This document shows, one piece after another, positions 8,504-14,534 of a stretch of DNA of 33,375 nucleotides (position 1 is the stretch's first letter; the number at the start of each line of letters is the position of its first letter). The notes under the pieces were generated by a model that made no database searches, had not been told where the DNA came from, and was given only the letters and a program-made list of their open reading frames with translations. Made by a program: the position numbers and the translations under genes. Origin of the DNA: Bacteroidota bacterium (GTDB lineage: Bacteria > Bacteroidota > Bacteroidia > Chitinophagales > Chitinophagaceae). The stretch is from the NCBI GenBank assembly GCA_023430465.1, contig JAEZAM010000148.1, forward strand, positions 1 through 33,375, in the 5' to 3' direction.

Positions 8504-8980
8504 ATGGAACTTGAATGGCTCAAGACGGGCATCGGACCTTTGAAAGAATTGATCGGGTTTCTCTCGAAAGAGGGAAAGACCAATGATGTGATCCGAAAGC
8601 AGTTGGTCCGCGAGCTCCGCAACAATCTCAATATTTTTCACAATGCTTACCTGAATAATGTATCCCCGGATGTGCTGATCGATATGTTGGCCAACGAGGC
8701 GGTCAAAGAAGCGCTTCGCGAAAACTTCAAATTCCGGAAATTGAAGGCCGGTAGCATCGAACCGTACCATGTGAAAGATGACCGGAATAAAAAATACGTA
8801 GGATGGAATGTAGAACGGCTGTTCGATAAGATCGATGAGAAGATCGAAGAGATGAGAAATATCAAGCGGATGAATGGTGGATCGGTAGAGAAGGTTCGCA
8901 ACAATATGACCCTGATGCTAAGTAATTTGTACTACCGGATGAAACTACTCGCTGATTTTATTCTTTCAGATATAAAATAA
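8504..8980 (+). CDS. Hypothetical cytosolic helical protein
   Basis: I do not recognise this 158-residue protein. It has no signal peptide or membrane segment and is rich in charged residues, with helices likely over most of its length. Notable phrases are IRKQLVRELRNNLNIFHNAYL near residues 30-50 and KKYVGWNVERLFDKIDEKIEEM near 95-117. The GTNDVIRKQ-like and RELRNNL region recalls small helical proteins near defence or envelope genes, but nothing decisive is visible. It is followed after five bases by a Crp/Fnr regulator gene, so the two are probably co-transcribed. The ATG is supported by the adjacent -7 box. Confidence 0.75.
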   Translation: MELEWLKTGIGPLKELIGFLSKEGKTNDVIRKQLVRELRNNLNIFHNAYLNNVSPDVLIDMLANEAVKEALRENFKFRKLKAGSIEPYHVKDDRNKKYVGWNVERLFDKIDEKIEEMRNIKRMNGGSVEKVRNNMTLMLSNLYYRMKLLADFILSDIK

Positions 8981-8985
8981 AGTCC

Positions 8986-9564
8986 TTGCCACTTAACCGA
9001 CTAAAGGAATTCCTGGATCCTCTGTATAGGTTGACCAGCGATGATTGGGAATTGTTTTCTTCGATCTGGCAGCCGTATAGCTGCAAACGAAAAACCGTTC
9101 TTACGGCGGCTGGCGAAACGGAGCGATACCTGTATTTCGTACTGGAAGGGCTGCAACGCGCCTATTATATTGGGGATGACGGTCAGGAGGCAACCATCGT
9201 GTTTACGTATGCACCGTCGTTTTCAGGTGTGGCAGATTCATTCCTGACACAGACGCCATCGGGGTATTTTTTTGAAACGCTGACCGCCAGTGAATTTCTC
9301 CGTACAACACATGGGCAGTTCCGCGAGCTGATGAATACCCGGCCGGCGATCATGCAGTTGGTGCTGCAGCTTACCGCCTTTGCATTGAAAGGCGTATTGG
9401 AGCGGCAGACGGAGTTGCAGTGCTATAGTGCCGAGCAAAAATTCAGGATCTTGTTGAAGCGCAGTCCGCATGTGCTGCAGATCATCCCGCACAAGTATCT
9501 GGCATCTTACCTGGGGATCGATCCGGCAACGTTCAGCAGGCTGATGGGGAATGTGAGGATTTGA
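8986..9564 (+). CDS. Crp/Fnr family transcriptional regulator
   Basis: This 192-residue regulator has an N-terminal cyclic-nucleotide-binding-like beta barrel (about residues 25-110, with YLYFVLEGLQRAYYIGDDGQEATIVF). A dimerisation helix follows, then a C-terminal helix-turn-helix (IPHKYLASYLGIDPATFSRLMG). The cNMP phosphate cassette (RTAxxxA-type) is not evident and no Fnr cysteines are visible, so the ligand is unknown. The likely start is TTG at 8986, five bases after the upstream stop; no in-frame ATG gives a complete barrel. Such short Bacteroidota Crp-like proteins often act as single local regulators. An A-tract heptad array begins on its stop codon. Confidence 0.88.
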   Translation: MPLNRLKEFLDPLYRLTSDDWELFSSIWQPYSCKRKTVLTAAGETERYLYFVLEGLQRAYYIGDDGQEATIVFTYAPSFSGVADSFLTQTPSGYFFETLTASEFLRTTHGQFRELMNTRPAIMQLVLQLTAFALKGVLERQTELQCYSAEQKFRILLKRSPHVLQIIPHKYLASYLGIDPATFSRLMGNVRI

Positions 9565-9619
9565 AAACTCAAAACTCAAAAGTCAAAACTCAAAAGTCAA
9601 AACTCAAAAGTCAAAAGAC
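9564..9619 (+). repeat. Tandem 7-bp A-tract array (8 units)
   Basis: Eight consecutive heptamers, AAAACTC or AAAAGTC with a final AAAAGAC, run without interruption. The first base of the array is the last base of the Crp/Fnr stop codon. The 7-base period is out of phase with the helical repeat, so intrinsic bending is not the obvious purpose. The same AAAAGTC unit occurs after the M20 dipeptidase gene. Confidence 0.85.
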
Positions 9620-9708
9620 TCACATATCCAGCACCCAGCATCCCGATTTCAAGTCCCTTCGATACGCGGCTTCGCTGCGCTCATGCGCTACTCAGGGACC
9701 GAGCGTAT

Positions 9709-9734
9709 TAACCCCGGGATTAATCCCGGGGTTA
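9709..9734. repeat. Perfect 26-bp palindrome, copy 1
   Basis: The left half is TAACCCCGGGATT and the right half is its exact reverse complement, with no spacer. The two CCCCGGG-type arms would form a very stable cruciform or RNA hairpin. No T-run follows, so it is not a canonical intrinsic terminator. Confidence 0.95.
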
Positions 9735-9750
9735 GAACTTCATCCAGCCA

Positions 9751-9791
9751 TCCAGCACCCTTCGACAGGCTCAGGGCAAGTCCAGCATCCA
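9751..9791 (+). repeat. 41-bp subunit, copy 1
   Basis: This unit begins TCCAGCACCC, contains TTCGACAGGCTCAGGG and ends GTCCAGCATCCA. Identical copies start at 9912 and 9957. The TTCGACAGGCTCAGG core resembles a repetitive extragenic motif seen in many bacterial genomes. Confidence 0.9.
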
Positions 9792-9805
9792 GCATCACGC
9801 ATCTC

Positions 9806-9952
9806 GATTTCAAGTCCCTTCGATACGCGGATTCGCTGCGCTCATGCGCTACTCAGGGACCGGGCGTATTAACCCCGGGATTAATCCCGGGGTTAGCAAC
9901 TTCATCCAGCATCCAGCACCCTTCGACAGGCTCAGGGCAAGTCCAGCATCCA
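9806..9952 (+). repeat. 147-bp direct repeat, copy 2
   Basis: This is the second near-identical copy of the 9645 repeat in the same orientation. Its last 41 bases are immediately repeated once more at 9957-9997, giving a nested duplication. Confidence 0.9.
9870..9895. repeat. Perfect 26-bp palindrome, copy 2
   Basis: The 26 bases are identical to those at 9709-9734. Conservation of the palindrome while single-base differences occur on both sides suggests the dyad is the selected or mobile core. Confidence 0.95.
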
Positions 9953-9956
9953 ATCA

Positions 9957-9997
9957 TCCAGCACCCTTCGACAGGCTCAGGGCAAGTCCAGCATCCA
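9957..9997 (+). repeat. 41-bp subunit, copy 3
   Basis: This is an extra copy of the 41-bp unit lying 45 bases after the copy at 9912-9952 and separated from it by four bases. It is followed by further CATCCAGCATCC units up to about 10018. Confidence 0.9.
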
Positions 9998-10077
9998 ACC
10001 ATCCAGCATCCAGCATCCCTTATCCCGCACCCGTTTCTCCCAGAATACCTATTTTTACGACATAAACATGATCAACT

Positions 10078-10893
10078 ATGGCTTATAACTTATTGAAAGG
10101 AAAACGTGGAATCATTACCGGTGCGCTGGATGAAAATTCGATAGCGTGGAAGGTGGCGGAGAAAGCACATGAGGAGGGCGCTACGTTTGTATTGACGAAT
10201 GCACCTATTGCGATGCGCATGGGAGAGATAAAGAAACTGGCCGAAAAGACGGGATCGGAGATCATTCCTGCGGATGCGACGAATATAGATGAGCTCACCA
10301 ATCTTTTTACAAAATCCCAGGAAGTGCTGGGTGGCAAGATCGATTTCGTGTTGCACTCCATTGGTATGAGCGTGAATATCCGGAAGAATGTACCTTATAC
10401 AGAATCGAATTACGACTATTTCCAGAAGGGCATTGATGTATCGGCGATGTCACTTCATAAAATGCTTGCGGTGGCCAAAAAGCTGGATGCCATTAATGAG
10501 TGGGGCAGTGTGGTTGCATTGACCTACATGGCGGCACAGCGAACCTATCCGTTTTACACAGACATGGCCGATATCAAAGCCATGCTTGAATCGATTGCGC
10601 GGAGTTTCGGATATCATTATGGCGTGGAGAAGAAAGTGCGGATCAACACGGTTTCGCAGTCACCTACAAAAACCACGGCCGGAACGGGTATTAAGGGCTT
10701 TGGTGATTTTTATGATTTTGCAGATGCTATTGCGCCGTTGGGCAATGCCAGTGCGGAAGATTGCGCCAACTATTGCATCACGCTATTCTCTGATCTCACC
10801 AGGATGGTGACCATGCAAAACCTGTTTCACGATGGCGGCTATTCCACCACTGGGGTATCCACCGCAGTGTTGCAGAAGTTGGGTGTAGAATAA
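10078..10893 (+). CDS. fabI: Enoyl-[acyl-carrier-protein] reductase FabI
   Basis: This 271-residue short-chain dehydrogenase-type enzyme reduces trans-2-enoyl-ACP in the last step of each fatty acid elongation cycle, using NADH or NADPH. The glycine-rich cofactor site is GIITGALDENSIAW (residues 11-24). The catalytic pair is Tyr160 and Lys167 (Y-x6-K), with a second Tyr at 150 as in E. coli FabI. QSPTKTTAGTGIKGF is the substrate-binding loop region. The ATG at 10078 gives the normal N terminus; an upstream ATG at 10068 is followed by a stop after six codons. It is a single gene directly after the repeat block. Confidence 0.96.
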   Translation: MAYNLLKGKRGIITGALDENSIAWKVAEKAHEEGATFVLTNAPIAMRMGEIKKLAEKTGSEIIPADATNIDELTNLFTKSQEVLGGKIDFVLHSIGMSVNIRKNVPYTESNYDYFQKGIDVSAMSLHKMLAVAKKLDAINEWGSVVALTYMAAQRTYPFYTDMADIKAMLESIARSFGYHYGVEKKVRINTVSQSPTKTTAGTGIKGFGDFYDFADAIAPLGNASAEDCANYCITLFSDLTRMVTMQNLFHDGGYSTTGVSTAVLQKLGVE

Positions 10894-10924
10894 AAAAAAT
10901 TCCCCGGGTAATTTATCCGGGGAA
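10892..10924 (-). terminator. Intrinsic terminator of the DUF2795 gene
   Basis: On the minus strand an 11-bp stem (arms TTCCCCGG and CCGGGGAA plus inner pairs) with a three-base loop is followed by eight T residues. It lies just downstream of the DUF2795 stop and ends within the fabI stop region. On the plus strand no T-run follows, so it mainly serves the minus-strand transcript. Confidence 0.85.
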
Positions 10925-10943
10925 CTTCATATCATTTAAAAGA

Positions 10944-11165
10944 TCAGTACTCGTCTTCGTTGAAAAGGAAGTCATCCTGTGTAGGATAATCAGGCCAGAT
11001 GTCTTCGATCGTTTCGTACACATCCCCTTCGTCTTCCAGCTCCTGGAGATTTTCCACCACTTCGATCGGGGCACCGGAACGGATCGAATAATCAATCAAT
11101 TCGTCCTTGGTCGCCGGCCAGGGTGCATCTTCGAGATACGAAGCTAATTCAAGGTTCCAAAACAT
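10944..11165 (-). CDS. DUF2795 domain-containing protein
   Basis: This small acidic protein of 73 residues starts MFWNLELASYLEDAPWPATKDELIDYSIRSGAP and ends EDIWPDYPTQDDFLFNEDEY. It matches the DUF2795 family, common in Bacteroidota, with a helical fold in which a basic Arg-Ser-Gly-Ala-Pro turn is conserved. The open frame continues upstream to 11342, but the ATG at 11165 is preferred because the upstream residues lack family similarity and a strong promoter lies between them. The molecular function is unknown. It is a monocistronic gene with its own promoter and terminator, which suggests high independent expression. Confidence 0.87.
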   Translation of the reverse strand: MFWNLELASYLEDAPWPATKDELIDYSIRSGAPIEVVENLQELEDEGDVYETIEDIWPDYPTQDDFLFNEDEY

Positions 11166-11231
11166 CTTCTCAGGGTTTTTAGTGGTTAGTAATCCAGCGA
11201 AACGGGAACAGGAATTGCTCCCAATTTTCCG

Positions 11232-11262
11232 CAAAAGTAACTGTATTAACGAATTTTCCAAA
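11232..11262 (-). promoter_or_regulatory. Bacteroidota promoter of the DUF2795 gene
   Basis: The minus strand has TTTG at 11262-11259, a 19-base spacer and TACTTTTG at 11239-11232, a full match to TTTG-N19-21-TAnnTTTG. An A/T-rich tract lies further upstream. The predicted start near 11228 gives a leader of about 60 bases. Confidence 0.75.
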
Positions 11263-11326
11263 TCCTTAGTTCTTACCGGTTTTGGGAAGTTTTTCTTAAA
11301 AAAAGAAATGTGCGGAAAAGGGTGTT

Positions 11327-11357
11327 TTTGACAAGGAAGCACAAATATGGATATTTG
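11327..11357 (+). promoter_or_regulatory. Candidate promoter of the RDD-ABC ATPase gene
   Basis: TTTG at 11327-11330, a 19-base spacer and GATATTTG at 11350-11357 (one mismatch to TAnnTTTG) form a good -33/-7 pair. The predicted leader to the ATG at 11381 is about 20 bases. Confidence 0.55.
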
Positions 11358-11380
11358 ATACTATTAAAGCAGGGAAAGGC

Positions 11381-12466
11381 ATGATTTCAGGAAATGATAT
11401 ACACAAGCGATACGGCGATGTAGAGGTGCTGCGCGGGGTTGATATGCACATCAATAAGGGCGAGGTCGTTGCCATCGTTGGCCCCTCCGGCTCCGGTAAA
11501 AGTACCCTCCTTCACATTCTCGGCACACTCGACTATCCCGACGCGGGTTTCATCGAGGTGAGCGGCACCCGCATCCGCTATCAGCCACGCGTTTCCCTCA
11601 GCCCTGCGGCCTGGTGGAAGAGGTTGCTGACCGTGCTGGTCGACCTGCTCATAGTCGGCACCATTTCGTATGGCATTATCACTGCTTTTTCCCAGCAGAA
11701 CGAACTCCTTACTCCTTCCTGGCTGGCAGGGGGATACAATTTTCTGTTGCTCCTTTGTTATTACGTTTTTTTTGAATTCTTTACCGGCCGAACACCGGGG
11801 AAAATGGTTGCCGCGACAAAAGTGGTAGTGGCGAATGAAGGTACCCGCGCCGGTTTCGTGACCATCCTGGTCCGCAATCTCGCCCGATTTCTCCCCCTGG
11901 AATTCCTGAGTCATCTCGCTGCGCGCCCCCTGGCCTGGCATGATTCACTGTCAAACACCATTGTCATCGACAGCAAACATTCTTTCCGTGAAAAGATCGA
12001 AGACCGGCTCAGCGCCCGGGAACTGGCATTCTTTCGCAACAAGCACATGGGTTTCGTTTTCCAGTTTCACCATCTACTGCCCGAATTCACCGCCCTGGAA
12101 AATGTTTGTATCCCGGGATGGCTGGCGGGAAGAAAAAAATCCGAGGTGCGGGCTGAAGCGGAACGGCTGCTGAATATGCTGGGACTTGGTCACCGGGTGG
12201 AAAATAAACCCAATGAATTAAGTGGTGGAGAGCAGCAACGGGTTGCCGTAGCGCGGGCGTTGATCAACAAGCCGGATATTGTATTCGCGGATGAACCGAC
12301 AGGCAACCTTGACTCGGCCAATGCCCGCGACCTGCACGAGTTATTCTTCCGGCTGCGCGATGAATTTCAGCAAACATTTCTCATCGTTACACACAATGAA
12401 GAACTCGCCAGCCTTAGCGACCGGACCCTGCATATGAAGGACGGTAAAATTGTCCAGGCAAATTAA
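11381..12466 (+). CDS. LolD-like ABC ATPase with an inserted RDD membrane domain
   Basis: This 361-residue protein is a LolD/MacB-type ATPase interrupted by a membrane domain. ABC parts: Walker A GPSGSGKST (34-42), then after the insert FRNKHMGFVFQFHHLLPEFTALENV (Q-loop Gln228), signature LSGGE (280-284), Walker B IVFADEP (about 300-306) and H-loop His338. All catalytic motifs are intact. Residues about 66-207 form an RDD domain: Arg81 and Asp88 in the first hydrophobic helix (80-102), a second helix (about 117-135), GRTPGK at 136-141, and WHD at 186-188. Two full helices would return both ABC halves to the cytosol. LolD normally partners LolC/E in lipoprotein release; no permease gene is nearby. 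The frame is uninterrupted. The role of the fusion is unknown. Confidence 0.9.
   Translation: MISGNDIHKRYGDVEVLRGVDMHINKGEVVAIVGPSGSGKSTLLHILGTLDYPDAGFIEVSGTRIRYQPRVSLSPAAWWKRLLTVLVDLLIVGTISYGIITAFSQQNELLTPSWLAGGYNFLLLLCYYVFFEFFTGRTPGKMVAATKVVVANEGTRAGFVTILVRNLARFLPLEFLSHLAARPLAWHDSLSNTIVIDSKHSFREKIEDRLSARELAFFRNKHMGFVFQFHHLLPEFTALENVCIPGWLAGRKKSEVRAEAERLLNMLGLGHRVENKPNELSGGEQQRVAVARALINKPDIVFADEPTGNLDSANARDLHELFFRLRDEFQQTFLIVTHNEELASLSDRTLHMKDGKIVQAN
11576..12001 (+). other. RDD domain insertion inside the ABC ATPase gene
   Basis: This segment encodes the stretch foreign to LolD. Removing residues about 66-207 joins EVSGTRI directly to DRLSARELAFFRNK, which reads as an ordinary LolD sequence. 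The boundaries are estimates from motif spacing, good to perhaps ten residues each side. Confidence 0.8.
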
Positions 12467-13023
12467 ACCCGCGGCTTCCACGGGATTTCCGGTATGTTCA
12501 TTTCCTGTCCGATGAATCGCGCGAGTACAAACAGGTAATCGCTCAGCCGGTTAATGTACTGGAGTATGATAGGCTCGATCATCTGGCCTTCTTCCAGTAA
12601 TCTTACGCAGCATCTTTCAGCCCGCCTGCAAATGCACCGTGCAATGTGAATATGAGAAATGGAGGCATGTCCGCCCGGGAGGATAAAATTCTTCATCGCC
12701 GGCAGCGCAGCATCCATGCCGTCAATTTCTTTTTCAAGCAATACCAGATCGGATTCATGAAAATCAGGGATGGCCATGCGGGTTTCCTTTCCCGGGTCCG
12801 TGGCGAGATGTGATCCAATGGTGAACAGCCGGTCCTGGATTTCGCCGAGGATATTCCTGCTTTTGTCATGATCAATGATGTCGCGGCAGAGGCCAATGTA
12901 AGAATTCAATTCGTCGATGGTTCCATACGCTTCGATGCGCAGATGTGCCTTGGGCACTTTAGTGCCACCTATCAGCGAGGTCATTCCTTTGTCACCGGTC
13001 TTTGTGTAGATTTTGAATGCCAT
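12463..13023 (-). CDS. Cob(I)yrinic acid a,c-diamide adenosyltransferase (PduO type)
   Basis: This 186-residue enzyme transfers the adenosyl group of ATP to cob(I)alamin, making adenosylcobalamin. The N-terminal ATP-binding motif KIYTKTGDKGMTSLIGG (residues 4-20) is diagnostic of PduO/ATR-type transferases. Later landmarks are the RIEAYGTIDELNSYIG segment and the C-terminal helix with RRAERCC and YINRLSDYLFVLAR. The fold is a trimeric five-helix bundle. No cobalamin biosynthesis genes surround it, so it may serve salvage. Its stop shares TTAA with the convergent RDD-ABC ATPase gene. Confidence 0.93.
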   Translation of the reverse strand: MAFKIYTKTGDKGMTSLIGGTKVPKAHLRIEAYGTIDELNSYIGLCRDIIDHDKSRNILGEIQDRLFTIGSHLATDPGKETRMAIPDFHESDLVLLEKEIDGMDAALPAMKNFILPGGHASISHIHIARCICRRAERCCVRLLEEGQMIEPIILQYINRLSDYLFVLARFIGQEMNIPEIPWKPRV

Positions 13024-13025
13024 TC

Positions 13026-14522
13026 CTATTCATTTGCCAGCATGTGCTGTTTTTTTGCCAGCCGCGTAAATACAAACGCGGTGTATAAAATTACGAACAA
13101 TAGGTTCAGGCCGATCACCAGTTCATTGTTGTGATGGACCCACCAGGTGAATGGATGCGTTGACCGGATGGTCGCATCATTGTCCTGGAACACACCGGAT
13201 ATTTCGCTTGAGATATGCATGCGGTAGTATTTTGAATCCAGCATACTTACGATGATCAAGGCAATGTAAGGGATCATATAAAGATGTATGGCCAGCAGTA
13301 CACCTGCGATTGTCTTCCATGATCTCATGACAATCGCGGTTACGGCGGCAAGGAGCAGGATAACTGCCAGTGCAATGTATAAGGTGCCGGTATTGGTTTC
13401 ATTTGAACCTGCCAGTAACAGGAGCAAACCGATAACAATGCTGCCAAGGATACTGCTGAGAAAAACGCGTCTGCTGAATAGGCGATAGGAGAAGAGAAGC
13501 AGGGCCAGGCCGAGGGCAAAATATCCTTCAAAAAGAAACCGCTCGGGGAAATCACCGACATAAAACCCATCATGGGCATCCTGCGCCAGCGAGGTAGCGC
13601 GAAAAAGGTCGGAGAAATAGGCCACCTCTTCCTGTTGGCCGCGTTCCTGCCAATGATCGCGCCCGAGCAGGTGCCTGATGGTGTTCAATGAGTCTTCAAA
13701 TACCCAGTCCGCTTTATCATTGACATTGAAAGCCTGTACTACGTGATATTTCCTCGACAACGCCATGAATGACCTCAGCACCTCATTGATAGTGTCGCGC
13801 CTGTTCATCCGGATGATGCGTTGTATTACCTGTGACAATTCCGGGCCGGTCAATGCGCCAGGGATTGGGGTTGAATTCAGCATGCAGTAATGGCGGTAGC
13901 TGAAGGCGTCAGGTTCAAGCAGCGCTTTTCTTATGAAGCGTTTTTCAGGGCTGTTGTAATTAGAACGAGTGCTGTCGGTGTAATCAAAGTTCTCTTCATA
14001 CGTGTAGTTATCGGGCAAATGCATGTTGCTATCGCAACCATTGTACTTGAAATATGGTTTTTTCTCCGCGGGAAGGAAAGCGCCCGCGAGGTTCAGCGTA
14101 TTCACTTCCCGCACGAGTTCTTGCCTGTTCGTCATCCTGGTGATCTTCAGTCCGGCACCTGCATGAAACGAATCGAAATAGTTAATAGACAAGAACACAA
14201 TAAGGACTATGATGAAAAATTCTGCGGCGAGGTGAAGCCTGGAGATAATGTAAAATTGTTTGTATGCATTGTTACGAAGGTAGAATACGAGCCAGGCTAT
14301 CATTACACCGATTGAGCATAGCACGGAAATAGCATATAGCGAGCCTCCGCCGATGCCCGCCAGTGAGTAGTGCTCCTTCATGTCGGCTGTGGTCATTGAA
14401 GCGAAGCCCGCGATAAAAAAGAGTGCATGAAGAAATAATGATAAGGCAATGAAAATGATCGCCCTGGTATTCCATAGCAGCGGGTAGTTGAGGCGGAGGT
14501 AAGTATTGAGTTGCTTGAACAT
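13026..14522 (-). CDS. ABC transporter permease-like membrane protein with large soluble loop
   Basis: This 498-residue protein has three N-terminal hydrophobic helices (about 21-43, 60-82, 99-115). A soluble segment of about 210 residues follows (120-330), then five helices (about 332-349, 354-372, 380-398, 405-427, 467-487). It begins MFKQLNTYLRLNYPLLWNTR, a cytosolic lead common in ABC-2 style permeases of Bacteroidota. The gene follows its ATPase gene by 12 bases, so an export or membrane-remodelling ABC system is inferred. The loop contains the single Cys pair (163, 213) and Tyr/Asn-rich sequence, probably extracytoplasmic. Substrate is unknown. Confidence 0.75.
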   Translation of the reverse strand: MFKQLNTYLRLNYPLLWNTRAIIFIALSLFLHALFFIAGFASMTTADMKEHYSLAGIGGGSLYAISVLCSIGVMIAWLVFYLRNNAYKQFYIISRLHLAAEFFIIVLIVFLSINYFDSFHAGAGLKITRMTNRQELVREVNTLNLAGAFLPAEKKPYFKYNGCDSNMHLPDNYTYEENFDYTDSTRSNYNSPEKRFIRKALLEPDAFSYRHYCMLNSTPIPGALTGPELSQVIQRIIRMNRRDTINEVLRSFMALSRKYHVVQAFNVNDKADWVFEDSLNTIRHLLGRDHWQERGQQEEVAYFSDLFRATSLAQDAHDGFYVGDFPERFLFEGYFALGLALLLFSYRLFSRRVFLSSILGSIVIGLLLLLAGSNETNTGTLYIALAVILLLAAVTAIVMRSWKTIAGVLLAIHLYMIPYIALIIVSMLDSKYYRMHISSEISGVFQDNDATIRSTHPFTWWVHHNNELVIGLNLLFVILYTAFVFTRLAKKQHMLANE

Positions 14523-14534
14523 AGTGTTGGTTGA

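Larger units (their letters stand above)
9645..9791 (+). repeat. 147-bp direct repeat, copy 1
   Basis: This copy and the one at 9806-9952 differ by only two substitutions and two single-base indels, with a start-to-start distance of 161 bases. Each copy contains an imperfect inverted section running from CCCTTCGATACGCG to CGCTACTCAGGGACC, then a perfect 26-bp palindrome, then a 41-bp unit with CCCTTCGACAGGCTCAGGG. Confidence 0.9.
9620..10077. repeat. Gene-free block of nested interspersed repeats
   Basis: No gene is supported between the Crp/Fnr regulator and fabI. The block consists of two 147-bp direct repeats, three copies of a 41-bp subunit and scattered CATCCAGCATCC units, followed by about 50 bases of fabI upstream sequence. 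ORFs here (for example 9683-10096) are translations of the repeats and have no protein character. Confidence 0.8.

Noticed and set aside
9645..9997. Possible CRISPR array
   Set aside because: Repeats are 147 and 41 bases with unequal spacing, the intervening sequence is itself repeat-derived, and no cas gene is present.
9561..10096. ORFs of 73-137 residues in the repeat block
   Set aside because: They translate the repeated DNA units, have repetitive low-complexity protein sequence such as repeated STGSGQ, and run across element borders.
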